Shown: positions 23,835 to 32,437 of the stretch, piece by piece
Position numbering within the stretch: the stretch's first letter is position 1
Layout: every line of letters starts with the position of its first letter
From: Bacteroidales bacterium
Lineage (GTDB): Bacteria; Bacteroidota; Bacteroidia; Bacteroidales; UBA12170
Direction: 5' to 3'
Length of the DNA: 39,904 nt
Assembly (NCBI GenBank): GCA_016744655.1
Contig: JADGDY010000026.1
Span: forward strand, 1-39,904
Translations under genes and position numbers: made by a program
The notes under the pieces: generated by a model
The model's input: the letters and a program-made list of their open reading frames with translations, nothing else
Told to the model about the DNA's origin: nothing
Database searches by the model: none

Positions 23835-26081
23835 TTGACTCCTCAACCCATAGAACTATTAGCCCCAGGCGGAGATGTGAAAGCCATAAAGGCAGCCATT
23901 TTAGCTGGTGCCGATGCTGTTTACTGCGGTCTCGATAAGTTCAATGCAAGAAACAGAGCTGCCAATATTAGTCTTGATGATTTAAAAGGCCTCCTCCATT
24001 TGGCTCATCAACACCAATCAAAAATCTTTCTAACGCTCAATATTCTTATCCTTGAGAATGAATTCAAATCCTTGATTTCCTTATTGAATAAGTTGGTGAA
24101 TACTTCTATAGATGGATTGATAATTCAAGACATTGGACTTTTCCATATCCTCAGAAATCACTTTCCTGAATTTGAAGTTCATGCTTCAACTCAGATGACC
24201 ACTCATAATAGAGGACAAATATCCTTTTTAGAAAAGCTGGGAGTAAATAGAGTAAATCTTTCCCGAGAAATGAATCTAGAGGAGATAAAACCACTCACTG
24301 CTTTCGGATTAAAAAAAGACATAGGAACTGAAGTTTTTGTGCATGGCTCCAACTGTATTTCTTTTTCTGGAATCTGTTATATGAGCTCAGTACAAAATGG
24401 TAGTTCTGGTAATAGGGGTCGATGTAGTCAACCCTGTAGAGATACCTATCAAGTAACACCGGCAGGGAAAGATTACCCCCTCAATATGAAAGATAATTCG
24501 GCTTATTCTGATGTGAAAGACTTGATAAACGCAGGTGTTGCTTCTATTAAAATTGAAGGAAGAATTAAAAAGCATGATTATGTTTTTACAGTAGTTGACT
24601 CTTATAGGAAGCAAATAAATTCAGTTTACCAGAGTCAAGAAACATTAGAAAATAGAGACAATCTCTATAAGGTTTTTAATAGAGATTTTTCCAATTCATA
24701 TTTAAGCGGGAATATTGGCCCCGAAATGTTTATCGATAGTCCAAGAGATTATAGCATTCAGAATGTGGTGAAGCAGAAAAGTCTAACATCCAAAGAAGAA
24801 ATTGAGGAGGCTTCACTATCATTATATCGTGAAAAGGATGAGATTAAATCTTTCGCTGAGAAGGAAATTGCTCTAATCAATGCAGAAAAGCCAAGTTTAA
24901 GCATTCGTATTTCTGGTGAATTAAAAGCTCCTTTGAAAATCGAACTAATTTTTCAGAAAGAAACGGTTTCGATGGAATCAAATATAGTATTGCAAGACCA
25001 TGGAAAAGAACCATTAAGTAGAGAGGTGATTTGGAAAAGATTCAAAGCCATTGAAGAGTCAGAATATCTAGTAAAAGATATGGACTTGTCCAACTTAGCT
25101 GAGAATGTATTTCTACCTTTTCAAGAACTCACGAAACTCAAAAAACGCATTCTTTTTCATTTAAATGGGAATAGAAACTGGAAAGAGGCTTTTCATTTAC
25201 CCAAACCTAATACAGCTGTTCAGACTCCTCAGAATCTATCATTTATAGTCATGATAGCAGATAAAAAAGAGGCTTATCTATCTAAAAATAAAGATATTTC
25301 TGTTCTTTTTGAATTGCCCAATTGTTTTGAGGAGGCTGCTAAAAAATGGATTCAGTTCTTTAGGGAACATCCTCTTTTAATTCCATATTTCCCCTCTGTG
25401 CTTATCGAAAAAGATTACGAGACAGCGGTGGAAATTCTTAAAGTACGGAACCCGAGTCTGATAGTCACAAATAATACAGGCATCGCTTTTGAGGCATTCG
25501 AGAACAACATTCCTTGGATTGCTGGGCCGAATATGAACCTTATTAATTCCTATAGTTTATCAGCTATAAAAGAAGAATTTGGAGCTGTTGGAGCATTTGT
25601 TTCCAATGAATTAAGTAAGCAACAAATTCAATCCTTAAAAAAGCCAACTGATTTCAAACTCTATTACAGCATTTATCACCCTAATATTCTCATGACCACC
25701 CGCCAGTGTTTGTTTCATCAAATCACAGGTTGTGAAAAGCAAATTGTAGATGACAGTTGTCTCTATCAATGTAATAAAAATGCAAAAATCACCAATCTGA
25801 AATCCACAGATTATTATGTGGAAAAATCTGAAGGGAATTATCATAGAATTTTTGATGAAAATCATTTTATGAATTTGGAAATCACAAATGAACTTCCTCA
25901 CCTTTTTAATGGATATTCCATCGATTTAAAGGATATAGAAACAAAGACAAAAACGGAGGAATCTAAAGAATCTATTATTTCCTTATTTCAAAAAATGGTG
26001 AAACGAGAAGAAGGAGTGTTTGAGCAAATCAAAGTTAAACTGCCCCACACGTCTCATCACTCCTATACCAAAGGAATATAG
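23835..26081 (+). CDS. U32 family peptidase-like protein (RlhA-type), TTG start
   Basis: 748 residues. The conserved N terminus PIELLAPGGDVKAIKAAILAGADAVYCG begins almost at once, and an in-frame stop at 23829-23831 leaves TTG at 23835 as the only plausible start. The U32 core includes VHASTQMTTHNRGQISFLEKLG and the Cys-rich GNRGRCSQPCRDTY. A second Cys cluster (CLFHQITGC ... CLYQC) sits near residues 630-660. Family knowledge: U32 proteins are Fe-S-linked hydroxylation factors such as RlhA (23S rRNA C2501), UbiU/V and TrhP. The length and two Cys clusters favour an RlhA-like role in rRNA modification over a true protease. It follows the previous gene by 12 bases, so they are probably co-transcribed. 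Confidence 0.85.
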   Translation: MTPQPIELLAPGGDVKAIKAAILAGADAVYCGLDKFNARNRAANISLDDLKGLLHLAHQHQSKIFLTLNILILENEFKSLISLLNKLVNTSIDGLIIQDIGLFHILRNHFPEFEVHASTQMTTHNRGQISFLEKLGVNRVNLSREMNLEEIKPLTAFGLKKDIGTEVFVHGSNCISFSGICYMSSVQNGSSGNRGRCSQPCRDTYQVTPAGKDYPLNMKDNSAYSDVKDLINAGVASIKIEGRIKKHDYVFTVVDSYRKQINSVYQSQETLENRDNLYKVFNRDFSNSYLSGNIGPEMFIDSPRDYSIQNVVKQKSLTSKEEIEEASLSLYREKDEIKSFAEKEIALINAEKPSLSIRISGELKAPLKIELIFQKETVSMESNIVLQDHGKEPLSREVIWKRFKAIEESEYLVKDMDLSNLAENVFLPFQELTKLKKRILFHLNGNRNWKEAFHLPKPNTAVQTPQNLSFIVMIADKKEAYLSKNKDISVLFELPNCFEEAAKKWIQFFREHPLLIPYFPSVLIEKDYETAVEILKVRNPSLIVTNNTGIAFEAFENNIPWIAGPNMNLINSYSLSAIKEEFGAVGAFVSNELSKQQIQSLKKPTDFKLYYSIYHPNILMTTRQCLFHQITGCEKQIVDDSCLYQCNKNAKITNLKSTDYYVEKSEGNYHRIFDENHFMNLEITNELPHLFNGYSIDLKDIETKTKTEESKESIISLFQKMVKREEGVFEQIKVKLPHTSHHSYTKGI

Positions 26082-26179
26082 TATTCCAGTAAATCTAATA
26101 CCTCCCAATATTCTTTTCACTAGCAACTAATAAATTTATAATTTCTGCCTTCATTCTCATTTCTGTGGGATAATTTCTC

Positions 26180-26187
26180 TATTTTTG
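26180..26187 (+). promoter_or_regulatory. -7 promoter element of the nhaC-like operon
   Basis: TATTTTTG matches TAnnTTTG, 23 bases before the ATG at 26211. The -33 region lacks a clear TTTG. Confidence 0.5.
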
Positions 26188-26210
26188 ACTATACATTTAA
26201 AACTTGCCGC

Positions 26211-27668
26211 ATGCACAAAAAAGCCAAAGTTACCCCAACTTATCTGGATGCCTTAATTCCAGTAATTTTTCTGATAGGGTTATTAAGTCTAGCAGTCTAT
26301 ATTTTTGCTGATGACGCCTCTTGGGGACCTAACCAAATTGCCCTCACCTTTAGTAGTATGGTGGCAGCCATCATTGGTTTAAAAAACGGATATTCCTGGG
26401 ACGATATCAGTAAAGGAGTAACAAATAGTATCAATCAAGCTATGGGTGCCATTTTTATCCTTTTAGCAGTGGGTGCCCTCATCGGAACTTGGGTGATGAG
26501 CGGAACAGTCACCACTATGATATACTACGGATTGAAACTTCTCAACCCGGATATTTTCTACCCATCCGTGGTTATTGTCTGCGCCATTATTGCTGGTAGC
26601 ATAGGAAGTTCTTGGACTACCGTGGGAACCATTGGAGTTGGAATGATTGGTATTGCGCATGGCATGGATATGTCGGTAAATGTTACGGCTGGAGCCGTGG
26701 TTAGTGGTTCTTATTTTGGTGATAAACTATCTCCTCTTTCTGATACTACAAATTTAGCTCCCGCAGTTGCTGGTGCCAATTTATATACTCATATCAAGCA
26801 CATGCTCTGGACCACCATTCCTAGTATCACCATAACTTTGATTTTGTTTACAGTGATTGGAATATTCTCAGGTGGGGAAGGAAATATGGATATGAAAGAG
26901 AAATCTTTAGCCCTAATTGAAGCCAATTTCACAACTAATATTTGGCTATTGGCACCAGTTTTAGTGGTTTTGGTTTTGGCATTTTTAAAAATGAGACCTT
27001 TTCCGACTATCCTACTTGGTGCCTTGGCAGGCGGTATTTTTGCTGTTATCTTTCAACCTGAACAAGTGATTCAATTTGTAGATAGAACCGATTTATCTCA
27101 ACCTATGATTATGATAGCTGGAGTTTGGAAGGCAATGTACACAGGTTTTACAACAACCACAGGAGCTGAAACCTTTGACCAATTAGTAAATAGAGGTGGT
27201 ATGAACTCCATGTTGGATGTGATTTGGTTGATACTTTCCGCTTTAATGTTTGGTGGTGTGATGGAAGTAACCGGAATGCTCAAAAAATTAGTTCAGGCCT
27301 TATTAAAACTCGTTCATGGTACCGGTTCTTTGATTGCTACAACTATATTTACCTGTATGGGAGTTAATATTATTGCTTCTGACCAATATATGTCCATTGT
27401 TCTACCTGGTAGAATGTTTAAAATGGAATATGAAAAAAGAGATTTAGCTCCAGAGAACCTATCTAGAACTTTAGAAGATTCTGGAACTTTAACCTCCGCC
27501 TTAATTCCTTGGAATACCTGTGGAGCTTATATGTCAGGAACTTTAGGAGTAGCTACTTTTGCTTATCTACCTTTTGCTTTTTTCAATTTAATTAATCCAC
27601 TAATTGCTATTATTTTGGCCTATTCAGGAATTTCCATTAAGAAAAACCATCAAAAAGAAAAATCATGA
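26211..27668 (+). CDS. NhaC family Na+/H+ antiporter
   Basis: 485 residues with about 11-12 hydrophobic helices. Family-typical stretches are GSIGSSWTTVGTIGVGMIGIA, VSGSYFGDKLSPLSDTTNLAPAVAG, and near the C terminus LEDSGTLTSALIPWNTCGAYM. These are the conserved NhaC (PF03553) signatures. Members exchange Na+ for H+, and some couple Na+ to organic acids or amino acids. The stop codon overlaps the porin start (ATGA, 27665-27668), so the two are co-translated. This pairing suggests a transported solute rather than simple pH homeostasis, which is inference. Confidence 0.92.
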   Translation: MHKKAKVTPTYLDALIPVIFLIGLLSLAVYIFADDASWGPNQIALTFSSMVAAIIGLKNGYSWDDISKGVTNSINQAMGAIFILLAVGALIGTWVMSGTVTTMIYYGLKLLNPDIFYPSVVIVCAIIAGSIGSSWTTVGTIGVGMIGIAHGMDMSVNVTAGAVVSGSYFGDKLSPLSDTTNLAPAVAGANLYTHIKHMLWTTIPSITITLILFTVIGIFSGGEGNMDMKEKSLALIEANFTTNIWLLAPVLVVLVLAFLKMRPFPTILLGALAGGIFAVIFQPEQVIQFVDRTDLSQPMIMIAGVWKAMYTGFTTTTGAETFDQLVNRGGMNSMLDVIWLILSALMFGGVMEVTGMLKKLVQALLKLVHGTGSLIATTIFTCMGVNIIASDQYMSIVLPGRMFKMEYEKRDLAPENLSRTLEDSGTLTSALIPWNTCGAYMSGTLGVATFAYLPFAFFNLINPLIAIILAYSGISIKKNHQKEKS

Positions 27669-28864
27669 AAAATCTATTCCAACTTATAATGATTACGTTT
27701 TTAGGTTTATTATTTATACCAAACCTAAATGCACAGAATCGACCAATCGATGAATTACAAAGAACAGATAGGTTTGGAGTTACTACCATGTTCTATTATA
27801 CCTATCAGAATTGGGTTCCTGGTTCTAATAGTACCAAAGGAAGTTTTAAATTCGATAGTTTTAGATTATGGGCTCAAACTGATGTGAATCAGAAGTTTTT
27901 TGGAGCTGTTCAATATCGTTTTTACGAAGGTTGGCAAACTCCATTATTTCTTTATATGGGTTATAATGTAAATGAGAAAAACACACTTCAAATTGGACAA
28001 ACATGGGTGCCTTTTGGGTTTAATTATCAACCTTATGATGATTGGGGAAACTTCGCCTATTACGTTGGTTTACAAGACGATTATGATTATGGAGTCACCT
28101 GGAATGGAAAGCATGGGATTTTAGATTTTCATGTGGGATTCATTAAAAACCAACAATTATCATCTACTTCATCTCATCGTTATGATACTGATATTTATTC
28201 TGGTGGAGTAAATGATGGAGATCTTATTATAGTTCCAAAGCAAAACCAAGAAGTCAATCAATTTAATGCTCGTTTGGCCATTAAACCAAAGGGAACCAAT
28301 TGGGAATCTGAATTTGGTATTTCTGGCATGGCGGGTCAGATATACAACCAAAGCAGAGATGATAATGGAACTCGCTGGGCAGCTGCTGTCCATGCCGGTA
28401 TCGATTTCGGAAGGCTCCATTATAATATTCAAGGAACCAGTTATCATTACGACCAACTATTGGCGGATAGTATGCCATCTTCTGCAAAAGACTTTATCAA
28501 TGTGGCCAGTTGGAATTTTGCTTATGAAATACCTAGTAGAGCTAATATATTAACCACTTCTTTTGCCTTTGATATAATTGATGATAAACTCACTCCTTTT
28601 ATCGATTACAGTTATTTATGGGGAGGAAGCTCAGAAGCACCATCTCAACTTTTCACTTTTGGAGCTCGTTCTTTATGGAAGTCTTTTGAAGTATTTGCTC
28701 AGGCCATGTATGGTGAAAACGACCCTCAATTAAGTGGTAATTCTTCAGGATATGGTCGTGATGCACACAGCTATGATTTTAGATTCGATTTAAGGTTCTT
28801 TTATAAACTTACAATTGTTTCGGAGAAGAATGTAGATGCACTTAAAAAGAAACTTGCGGAGTAG
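27665..28864 (+). CDS. Outer-membrane beta-barrel porin coupled to NhaC antiporter
   Basis: 399 residues with signal peptide MKNLFQLIMITFLGLLFIPNLNA and mature start QNRPIDE. The remainder is an alternating aromatic/polar beta-strand pattern (SFRLWAQTDVNQKFFGAVQYRFYEGW, GQTWVPFGFNYQPYDDWGNF, DYDYGVTWNG), typical of a 16-strand OprP/O-type porin. It ends in a soluble tail VDALKKKLAE rather than a terminal aromatic. The ATGA overlap with the antiporter implies one pathway: a porin admits a solute across the outer membrane and the inner-membrane carrier moves it. The substrate is unknown. Confidence 0.75.
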   Translation: MKNLFQLIMITFLGLLFIPNLNAQNRPIDELQRTDRFGVTTMFYYTYQNWVPGSNSTKGSFKFDSFRLWAQTDVNQKFFGAVQYRFYEGWQTPLFLYMGYNVNEKNTLQIGQTWVPFGFNYQPYDDWGNFAYYVGLQDDYDYGVTWNGKHGILDFHVGFIKNQQLSSTSSHRYDTDIYSGGVNDGDLIIVPKQNQEVNQFNARLAIKPKGTNWESEFGISGMAGQIYNQSRDDNGTRWAAAVHAGIDFGRLHYNIQGTSYHYDQLLADSMPSSAKDFINVASWNFAYEIPSRANILTTSFAFDIIDDKLTPFIDYSYLWGGSSEAPSQLFTFGARSLWKSFEVFAQAMYGENDPQLSGNSSGYGRDAHSYDFRFDLRFFYKLTIVSEKNVDALKKKLAE

Positions 28865-28930
28865 AACAAAGTTTATATTCTAATTAACGATAAACGAAAA
28901 ACATTTCCTATTCAGCTATTACATCTAAAA

Positions 28931-28947
28931 GTCCTATGAGTTAGGAC
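28931..28947 (-). terminator. Short hairpin at the recO stop codon
   Basis: GTCCTA (28931-28936) pairs with TAGGAC (28942-28947). On the minus strand it is followed by TTTTAG and overlaps the recO stop codon (28941-28943). It is a weak terminator candidate for the convergent porin/recO junction. Confidence 0.4.
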
Positions 28948-29666
28948 GACATCACCTCAGTAAGAACTTGAAGCGATTTAAGTTCAGAGAAATTAGGTAA
29001 ATGGAATTGATAGTATTGGTGTAGCTTTTCGAGCAATAAACGTCTTTGCTCTCTTGAGATATTCATTTCTTCGCCAAAGCTTTTGTCTAAATGGAGTTCA
29101 TGAAAGATGGAGCTTAGAGGAGGGTGAATGCTTATAGATTCTGGTAATTTTAAAGAAGTATACCTTCCTTCTTGCATATCGAAAATAGCTTGACGAGTAG
29201 CAAAGTTTCCTGAGGCTTCAAAGCCTAGGAAGCGAGTAAAATGAGTGAGAAACCAAAGGTGGAAGTTTTGATATTTCTCATCTGCCTCATCCAAATATTG
29301 CATGGACTGGTAGATAAACTGAAACATATTTTCGTTGGTTTCTTCTTCTCCAATGGCTTTATACAATACTTCATTGAGAAACACTGCCATAGAAGTTTTG
29401 GCCATTTCGTAAGGAATACTAGAATAGATATGACCCGATTTTACTTCTTTTACTTGTTGTATCTCTCGTCCAGCCTTTTCATACACCACCATATCTAGTA
29501 TACTCAGAGGCTGAAATAAATTCATTGGAGTTCTTGATTTCTTTTTCCTGACTCCTCTAACCATGTAGGTACGCATGCCAAAAACCTCGGTAAATACCTT
29601 CACCACCAAACTACTCTCTGAGAACTTGGTAACTCTAACAATAATTCCTTTGGTTTTCTCTATCAT
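28941..29666 (-). CDS. recO: DNA repair protein RecO
   Basis: 241 residues. The N-terminal OB-fold reads KTKGIIVRVTKFSESSLVVKVFTEVFGMRTYMVRGVRKKKSR (residues 4-45), and the helical C-terminal domain includes FLTHFTRFLGFEAS (about 135-148). The zinc-binding Cys found in some RecO proteins is missing, as is common in Bacteroidota. RecO works with RecF/RecR to load RecA on gaps and anneals single strands. It has no close partner upstream: 283 bases separate it from the rpmF operon, so it is probably monocistronic. Confidence 0.93.
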   Translation of the reverse strand: MIEKTKGIIVRVTKFSESSLVVKVFTEVFGMRTYMVRGVRKKKSRTPMNLFQPLSILDMVVYEKAGREIQQVKEVKSGHIYSSIPYEMAKTSMAVFLNEVLYKAIGEEETNENMFQFIYQSMQYLDEADEKYQNFHLWFLTHFTRFLGFEASGNFATRQAIFDMQEGRYTSLKLPESISIHPPLSSIFHELHLDKSFGEEMNISREQRRLLLEKLHQYYQFHLPNFSELKSLQVLTEVMSS

Positions 29667-29884
29667 GGTTTTGCTAAGAAATTCTATACTAATACCATTT
29701 AAAAACTATATTTATTGATATAAATCGTTTCTATTTCTCTTACTTTTCAAAAGAAATAATTTCCGTAGCTATGGGCTATGCAAAGATTTTATTTCTCAAT
29801 TAAGAAAAATATAATTCAATTTATTTATCCATCATACGGATATTTAAATGGTATAATTCAAGCGTAAATTCATTTCAAAAAAGG

Positions 29885-29920
29885 TACACAAAAACCCCGA
29901 AGGCCTAGACCTTCGAGGTT
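29885..29920 (-). terminator. Intrinsic terminator of the DUF177-rpmF operon
   Basis: An 11-bp stem (29893-29903 with 29910-29920, one C/A mismatch, 6-base loop) ends on the minus strand in a T-run before GTGTACC. It lies 30 bases after the rpmF stop. Confidence 0.75.
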
Positions 29921-29949
29921 ATTTGAACTCAAGTGAACGTGTAAAAATT

Positions 29950-30135
29950 TTACTCGTTACCAGGTACAATCATTTTACCTTTATAATACAAGTCACCATC
30001 TACATAGTAAGCTCTGTGATAAACGTGAGCTTCGCCTGTAGTAGGGCAAATTGCCAACTGCGGAGCAGTTGCTTTATAATGAGTTCTTCTCTTGTCTCTT
30101 CTTGTCTTCGAAATTTTTCGTTTAGGATGTGCCAT
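29950..30135 (-). CDS. rpmF: 50S ribosomal protein L32
   Basis: 61 residues, [19 protein letters not shown]..., a complete bacterial L32 with the basic N terminus [12 protein letters not shown]. Only one Cys (LAICPTTGE) is visible, so this is the zinc-free-type variant rather than the four-Cys form. It follows the DUF177 protein by 22 bases, the standard yceD-rpmF arrangement, and ends at a terminator. Confidence 0.97.
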   Translation of the reverse strand: MAHPKRKISKTRRDKRRTHYKATAPQLAICPTTGEAHVYHRAYYVDGDLYYKGKMIVPGNE

Positions 30136-30157
30136 TTTTCCTAGTTTTTATATTTTA

Positions 30158-30685
30158 TTATTCTTTTTTCAATTTCTTTAATGCTTCCCAACGAGGATCC
30201 ATCTCCTCTTCTTCGTCAGCATCATCTGGTTCATTATAAGTTTCAAGAAATTCAGGGTGACAACCAGGTTCTCCATCTTCCGATTCTGGATGTACCAGTC
30301 TCATAGGAAGGCTTAACATGATAAACTCATATATATACTGTTCTAGTTTAATTTCATGCTCTCTATCATTCAAAACCAAAATATTTTCGGCTTCTTCAAA
30401 AGTTTCGTGACCAAATTTCACGATGAGCTTCTCTTCAACTTCTACAGCTTGAGTATACATTTCTATACAACGGTCGCATTCTACTTCCACCTCGCCAGCG
30501 ATGCTAAAGTAAAACAGAATCATTGTTTCCTGCTTATCCATTTCCAATTCCAGCTTTAAATTACTGTCTTGGATTCTGTCATTCTCAAAAGCTTGAAAGA
30601 ACTTTTTTCCAATTTCAAAATCAAACGAATGTAATCCGTCTTTCAACCCACTAAAGGAAATATGATACTCCTTTATCTCATTCAT
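30158..30685 (-). CDS. DUF177 (YceD) family protein
   Basis: 175 residues from the ATG at 30685. An upstream in-frame ATG at 30742 is rejected because it precedes the -7 promoter element, and GGAG is well placed before 30685. The core includes CDRCIEMYTQAVEVEEKLIVKFG (Cys pair, about residues 70-92) and an acidic tail DADEEEEMDPRWEALKKLKKE, the diagnostic DUF177 ending. YceD homologues precede rpmF and are linked to 23S rRNA processing and ribosome assembly, though the mechanism in Bacteroidota is not established. Confidence 0.92.
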   Translation of the reverse strand: MNEIKEYHISFSGLKDGLHSFDFEIGKKFFQAFENDRIQDSNLKLELEMDKQETMILFYFSIAGEVEVECDRCIEMYTQAVEVEEKLIVKFGHETFEEAENILVLNDREHEIKLEQYIYEFIMLSLPMRLVHPESEDGEPGCHPEFLETYNEPDDADEEEEMDPRWEALKKLKKE

Positions 30686-30711
30686 AGCGTTCTCCTTCAA
30701 AATTCGGGCTG

Positions 30712-30742
30712 CAAAAGTAGAAATTAATTCTATGATTACCAA
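30712..30742 (-). promoter_or_regulatory. Promoter of the DUF177-rpmF operon
   Basis: On the minus strand TACTTTTG (30719-30712) matches TAnnTTTG. TTG at 30742-30740, 20 bases upstream, gives a partial -33. The transcript would start near 30706 with a leader of about 20 bases before 30685. Confidence 0.55.
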
Positions 30743-30822
30743 GCCCTTTTTTCATTTATATCTATCAAAGAATTTCACTAGCAAAGACTAGCGAAATTTA
30801 CTTTGATTCTGTTTTATTTAAA

Positions 30823-30835
30823 GGTGTTTCACACC
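30823..30835 (-). terminator. Small hairpin after proS
   Basis: GGTGT (30823-30827) pairs with ACACC (30831-30835) around a 3-base loop, followed on the minus strand by TTTAAAT. It lies 18 bases after the proS stop codon. A second dyad, AATTTC-CTAG/CTAG-GAAATT (30771-30798), follows it. Confidence 0.4.
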
Positions 30836-30852
30836 AAATTTTCACTTATTCT

Positions 30853-32319
30853 TTAGTAAGAACGAGCAAAAACCACCCTTTTTGTAGAAGGATTTCCGGT
30901 ATAAATACATTTTCCCTCTTCCACTTCTTCACCCAAAGGAATGGCTCTGATAGTTGCTTTAGTGAGGTCTTTAATTTTTTGCTCTGTTTCTGGACTTCCA
31001 TCCCAATGTGCGTACAAGAACCCACCTTTTTCAATCTCCACAAGGAATTCATCCCATGTGTCAACCTTACGAGAATTATCTTCTCTAAATGCCGCTGCTT
31101 TGGTGAAAAGGTTTTCTTGAATCTCCGCTAATAAGGCTTCAATTTTATCTTCAATACCTTCCATGTCCATTACTTCCTTAGTCAAAGTATCTCTACGAGC
31201 CACTTCAACAGTTCCGTTTTCTAGATCACGAGGGCCAATTCCCAAACGAACAGGAACACCTTTATATTCATATTCTGCGAATTTGAATCCAGGCTTATGT
31301 GTATCTCTACTATCGAACTTAACGCTAATGCCTTTAGCTCTTAATGCTTTGATTATTCCTTGAACTTTTTCAGATATTTCGTCTAGCTGCTCTGTCTTCC
31401 TATAAATAGGAACAATAACTACCTGAATTGGAGCCAGTTTTGGAGGAAGCACTAATCCTTTGTCATCGCTATGTGCCATAATTAATGCACCAATTAAGCG
31501 AGTAGAAACACCCCAGCTTGTTGCCCAAACAAACTCTTGCTTGTTCTCTTTACTTAGATATTTCACATCGAAAGCCTTAGCAAAGTTTTGTCCTAAGAAA
31601 TGAGAAGTTCCGGCTTGCAAAGCTTTTCCATCTTGCATCATTGCTTCAATACAATAAGTATCTAGAGCACCAGCAAAACGTTCATTAGGCGACTTGGTTC
31701 CTTTTAGTACCGGAACAGCCATCCATTGTTCAGCGAAATCAGCATACACTTCGAGCATTTGTTTAGCTTCTGCTACTGCTTCTTTTTCTGTTGCATGAGC
31801 AGTATGTCCTTCTTGCCATAGGAATTCAGCAGTACGAAGAAACAAACGAGTTCTCATTTCCCAACGTACTACATTAGCCCACTGGTTAACCAAAATTGGT
31901 AAATCACGATAGGATTGCACCCATTTTCTATAGGTATCCCAAATGATCGTTTCCGAAGTTGGACGCACAATTAGCTCTTCATCTAATTTAGCATCTGGAT
32001 CGACTTCAATACCATCCTCACCATTTCTGAGGCGGTAATGAGTTACCACTGCACATTCTTTTGCAAAACCTTCCACGTGATCAGCTTCTTTACTGAAGAA
32101 AGATTTTGGTATAAATAGGGGGAAATAAGCATTTTCGTGCCCAGTGTCTTTAAACATCTGGTCTAATACTTTTTGCATATTCTCCCAAATAGCATATCCA
32201 TAAGGTTTTATCACCATGGATCCACGTACTGCAGAATTCTCTGCTAGTTCCGCATGCTTAACGATATCATTGTACCATTGAGAATAATTCTCTTCTCTTG
32301 TTGAAAAATTTTTAGCCAT
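30853..32319 (-). CDS. proS: Prolyl-tRNA synthetase
   Basis: 488 residues, the short archaeal/eukaryotic-like form (ProS type 3) without the bacterial editing insertion. Class II motif 2 region: [25 protein letters not shown] (about residues 148-172). The anticodon-binding region is [15 protein letters not shown] (about 297-311), and the C terminus [19 protein letters not shown] has the terminal Tyr of this class. It charges tRNA-Pro. It is divergent from the lipoprotein at 32438. Confidence 0.96.
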   Translation of the reverse strand: MAKNFSTREENYSQWYNDIVKHAELAENSAVRGSMVIKPYGYAIWENMQKVLDQMFKDTGHENAYFPLFIPKSFFSKEADHVEGFAKECAVVTHYRLRNGEDGIEVDPDAKLDEELIVRPTSETIIWDTYRKWVQSYRDLPILVNQWANVVRWEMRTRLFLRTAEFLWQEGHTAHATEKEAVAEAKQMLEVYADFAEQWMAVPVLKGTKSPNERFAGALDTYCIEAMMQDGKALQAGTSHFLGQNFAKAFDVKYLSKENKQEFVWATSWGVSTRLIGALIMAHSDDKGLVLPPKLAPIQVVIVPIYRKTEQLDEISEKVQGIIKALRAKGISVKFDSRDTHKPGFKFAEYEYKGVPVRLGIGPRDLENGTVEVARRDTLTKEVMDMEGIEDKIEALLAEIQENLFTKAAAFREDNSRKVDTWDEFLVEIEKGGFLYAHWDGSPETEQKIKDLTKATIRAIPLGEEVEEGKCIYTGNPSTKRVVFARSY

Positions 32320-32360
32320 CTTTAATTGTGGTATAGTATTTGCTTTTTATTGATTGCTTG

Positions 32361-32368
32361 CAAAAGTA
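32361..32368 (-). promoter_or_regulatory. -7 promoter element of proS
   Basis: On the minus strand TACTTTTG (32368-32361) matches TAnnTTTG, the same octamer as before the DUF177 gene. The leader would be about 35 bases. No correctly spaced TTTG is obvious upstream. Confidence 0.5.
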
Positions 32369-32423
32369 AAAAATAATATAACAGATTGTTTTTTCTGTAA
32401 GCAAAATATTATATAACCCTGTT

Positions 32424-32432
32424 AAAAGGAGG
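32424..32432 (+). promoter_or_regulatory. Strong Shine-Dalgarno site of the lipoprotein gene
   Basis: AAAAGGAGG ends 5 bases before the ATG at 32438. Full AAGGAGG sites are unusual in Bacteroidota, where most neighbours here lack one, so this gene may be translated at a high rate. Confidence 0.6.
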
Positions 32433-32437
32433 TAATT

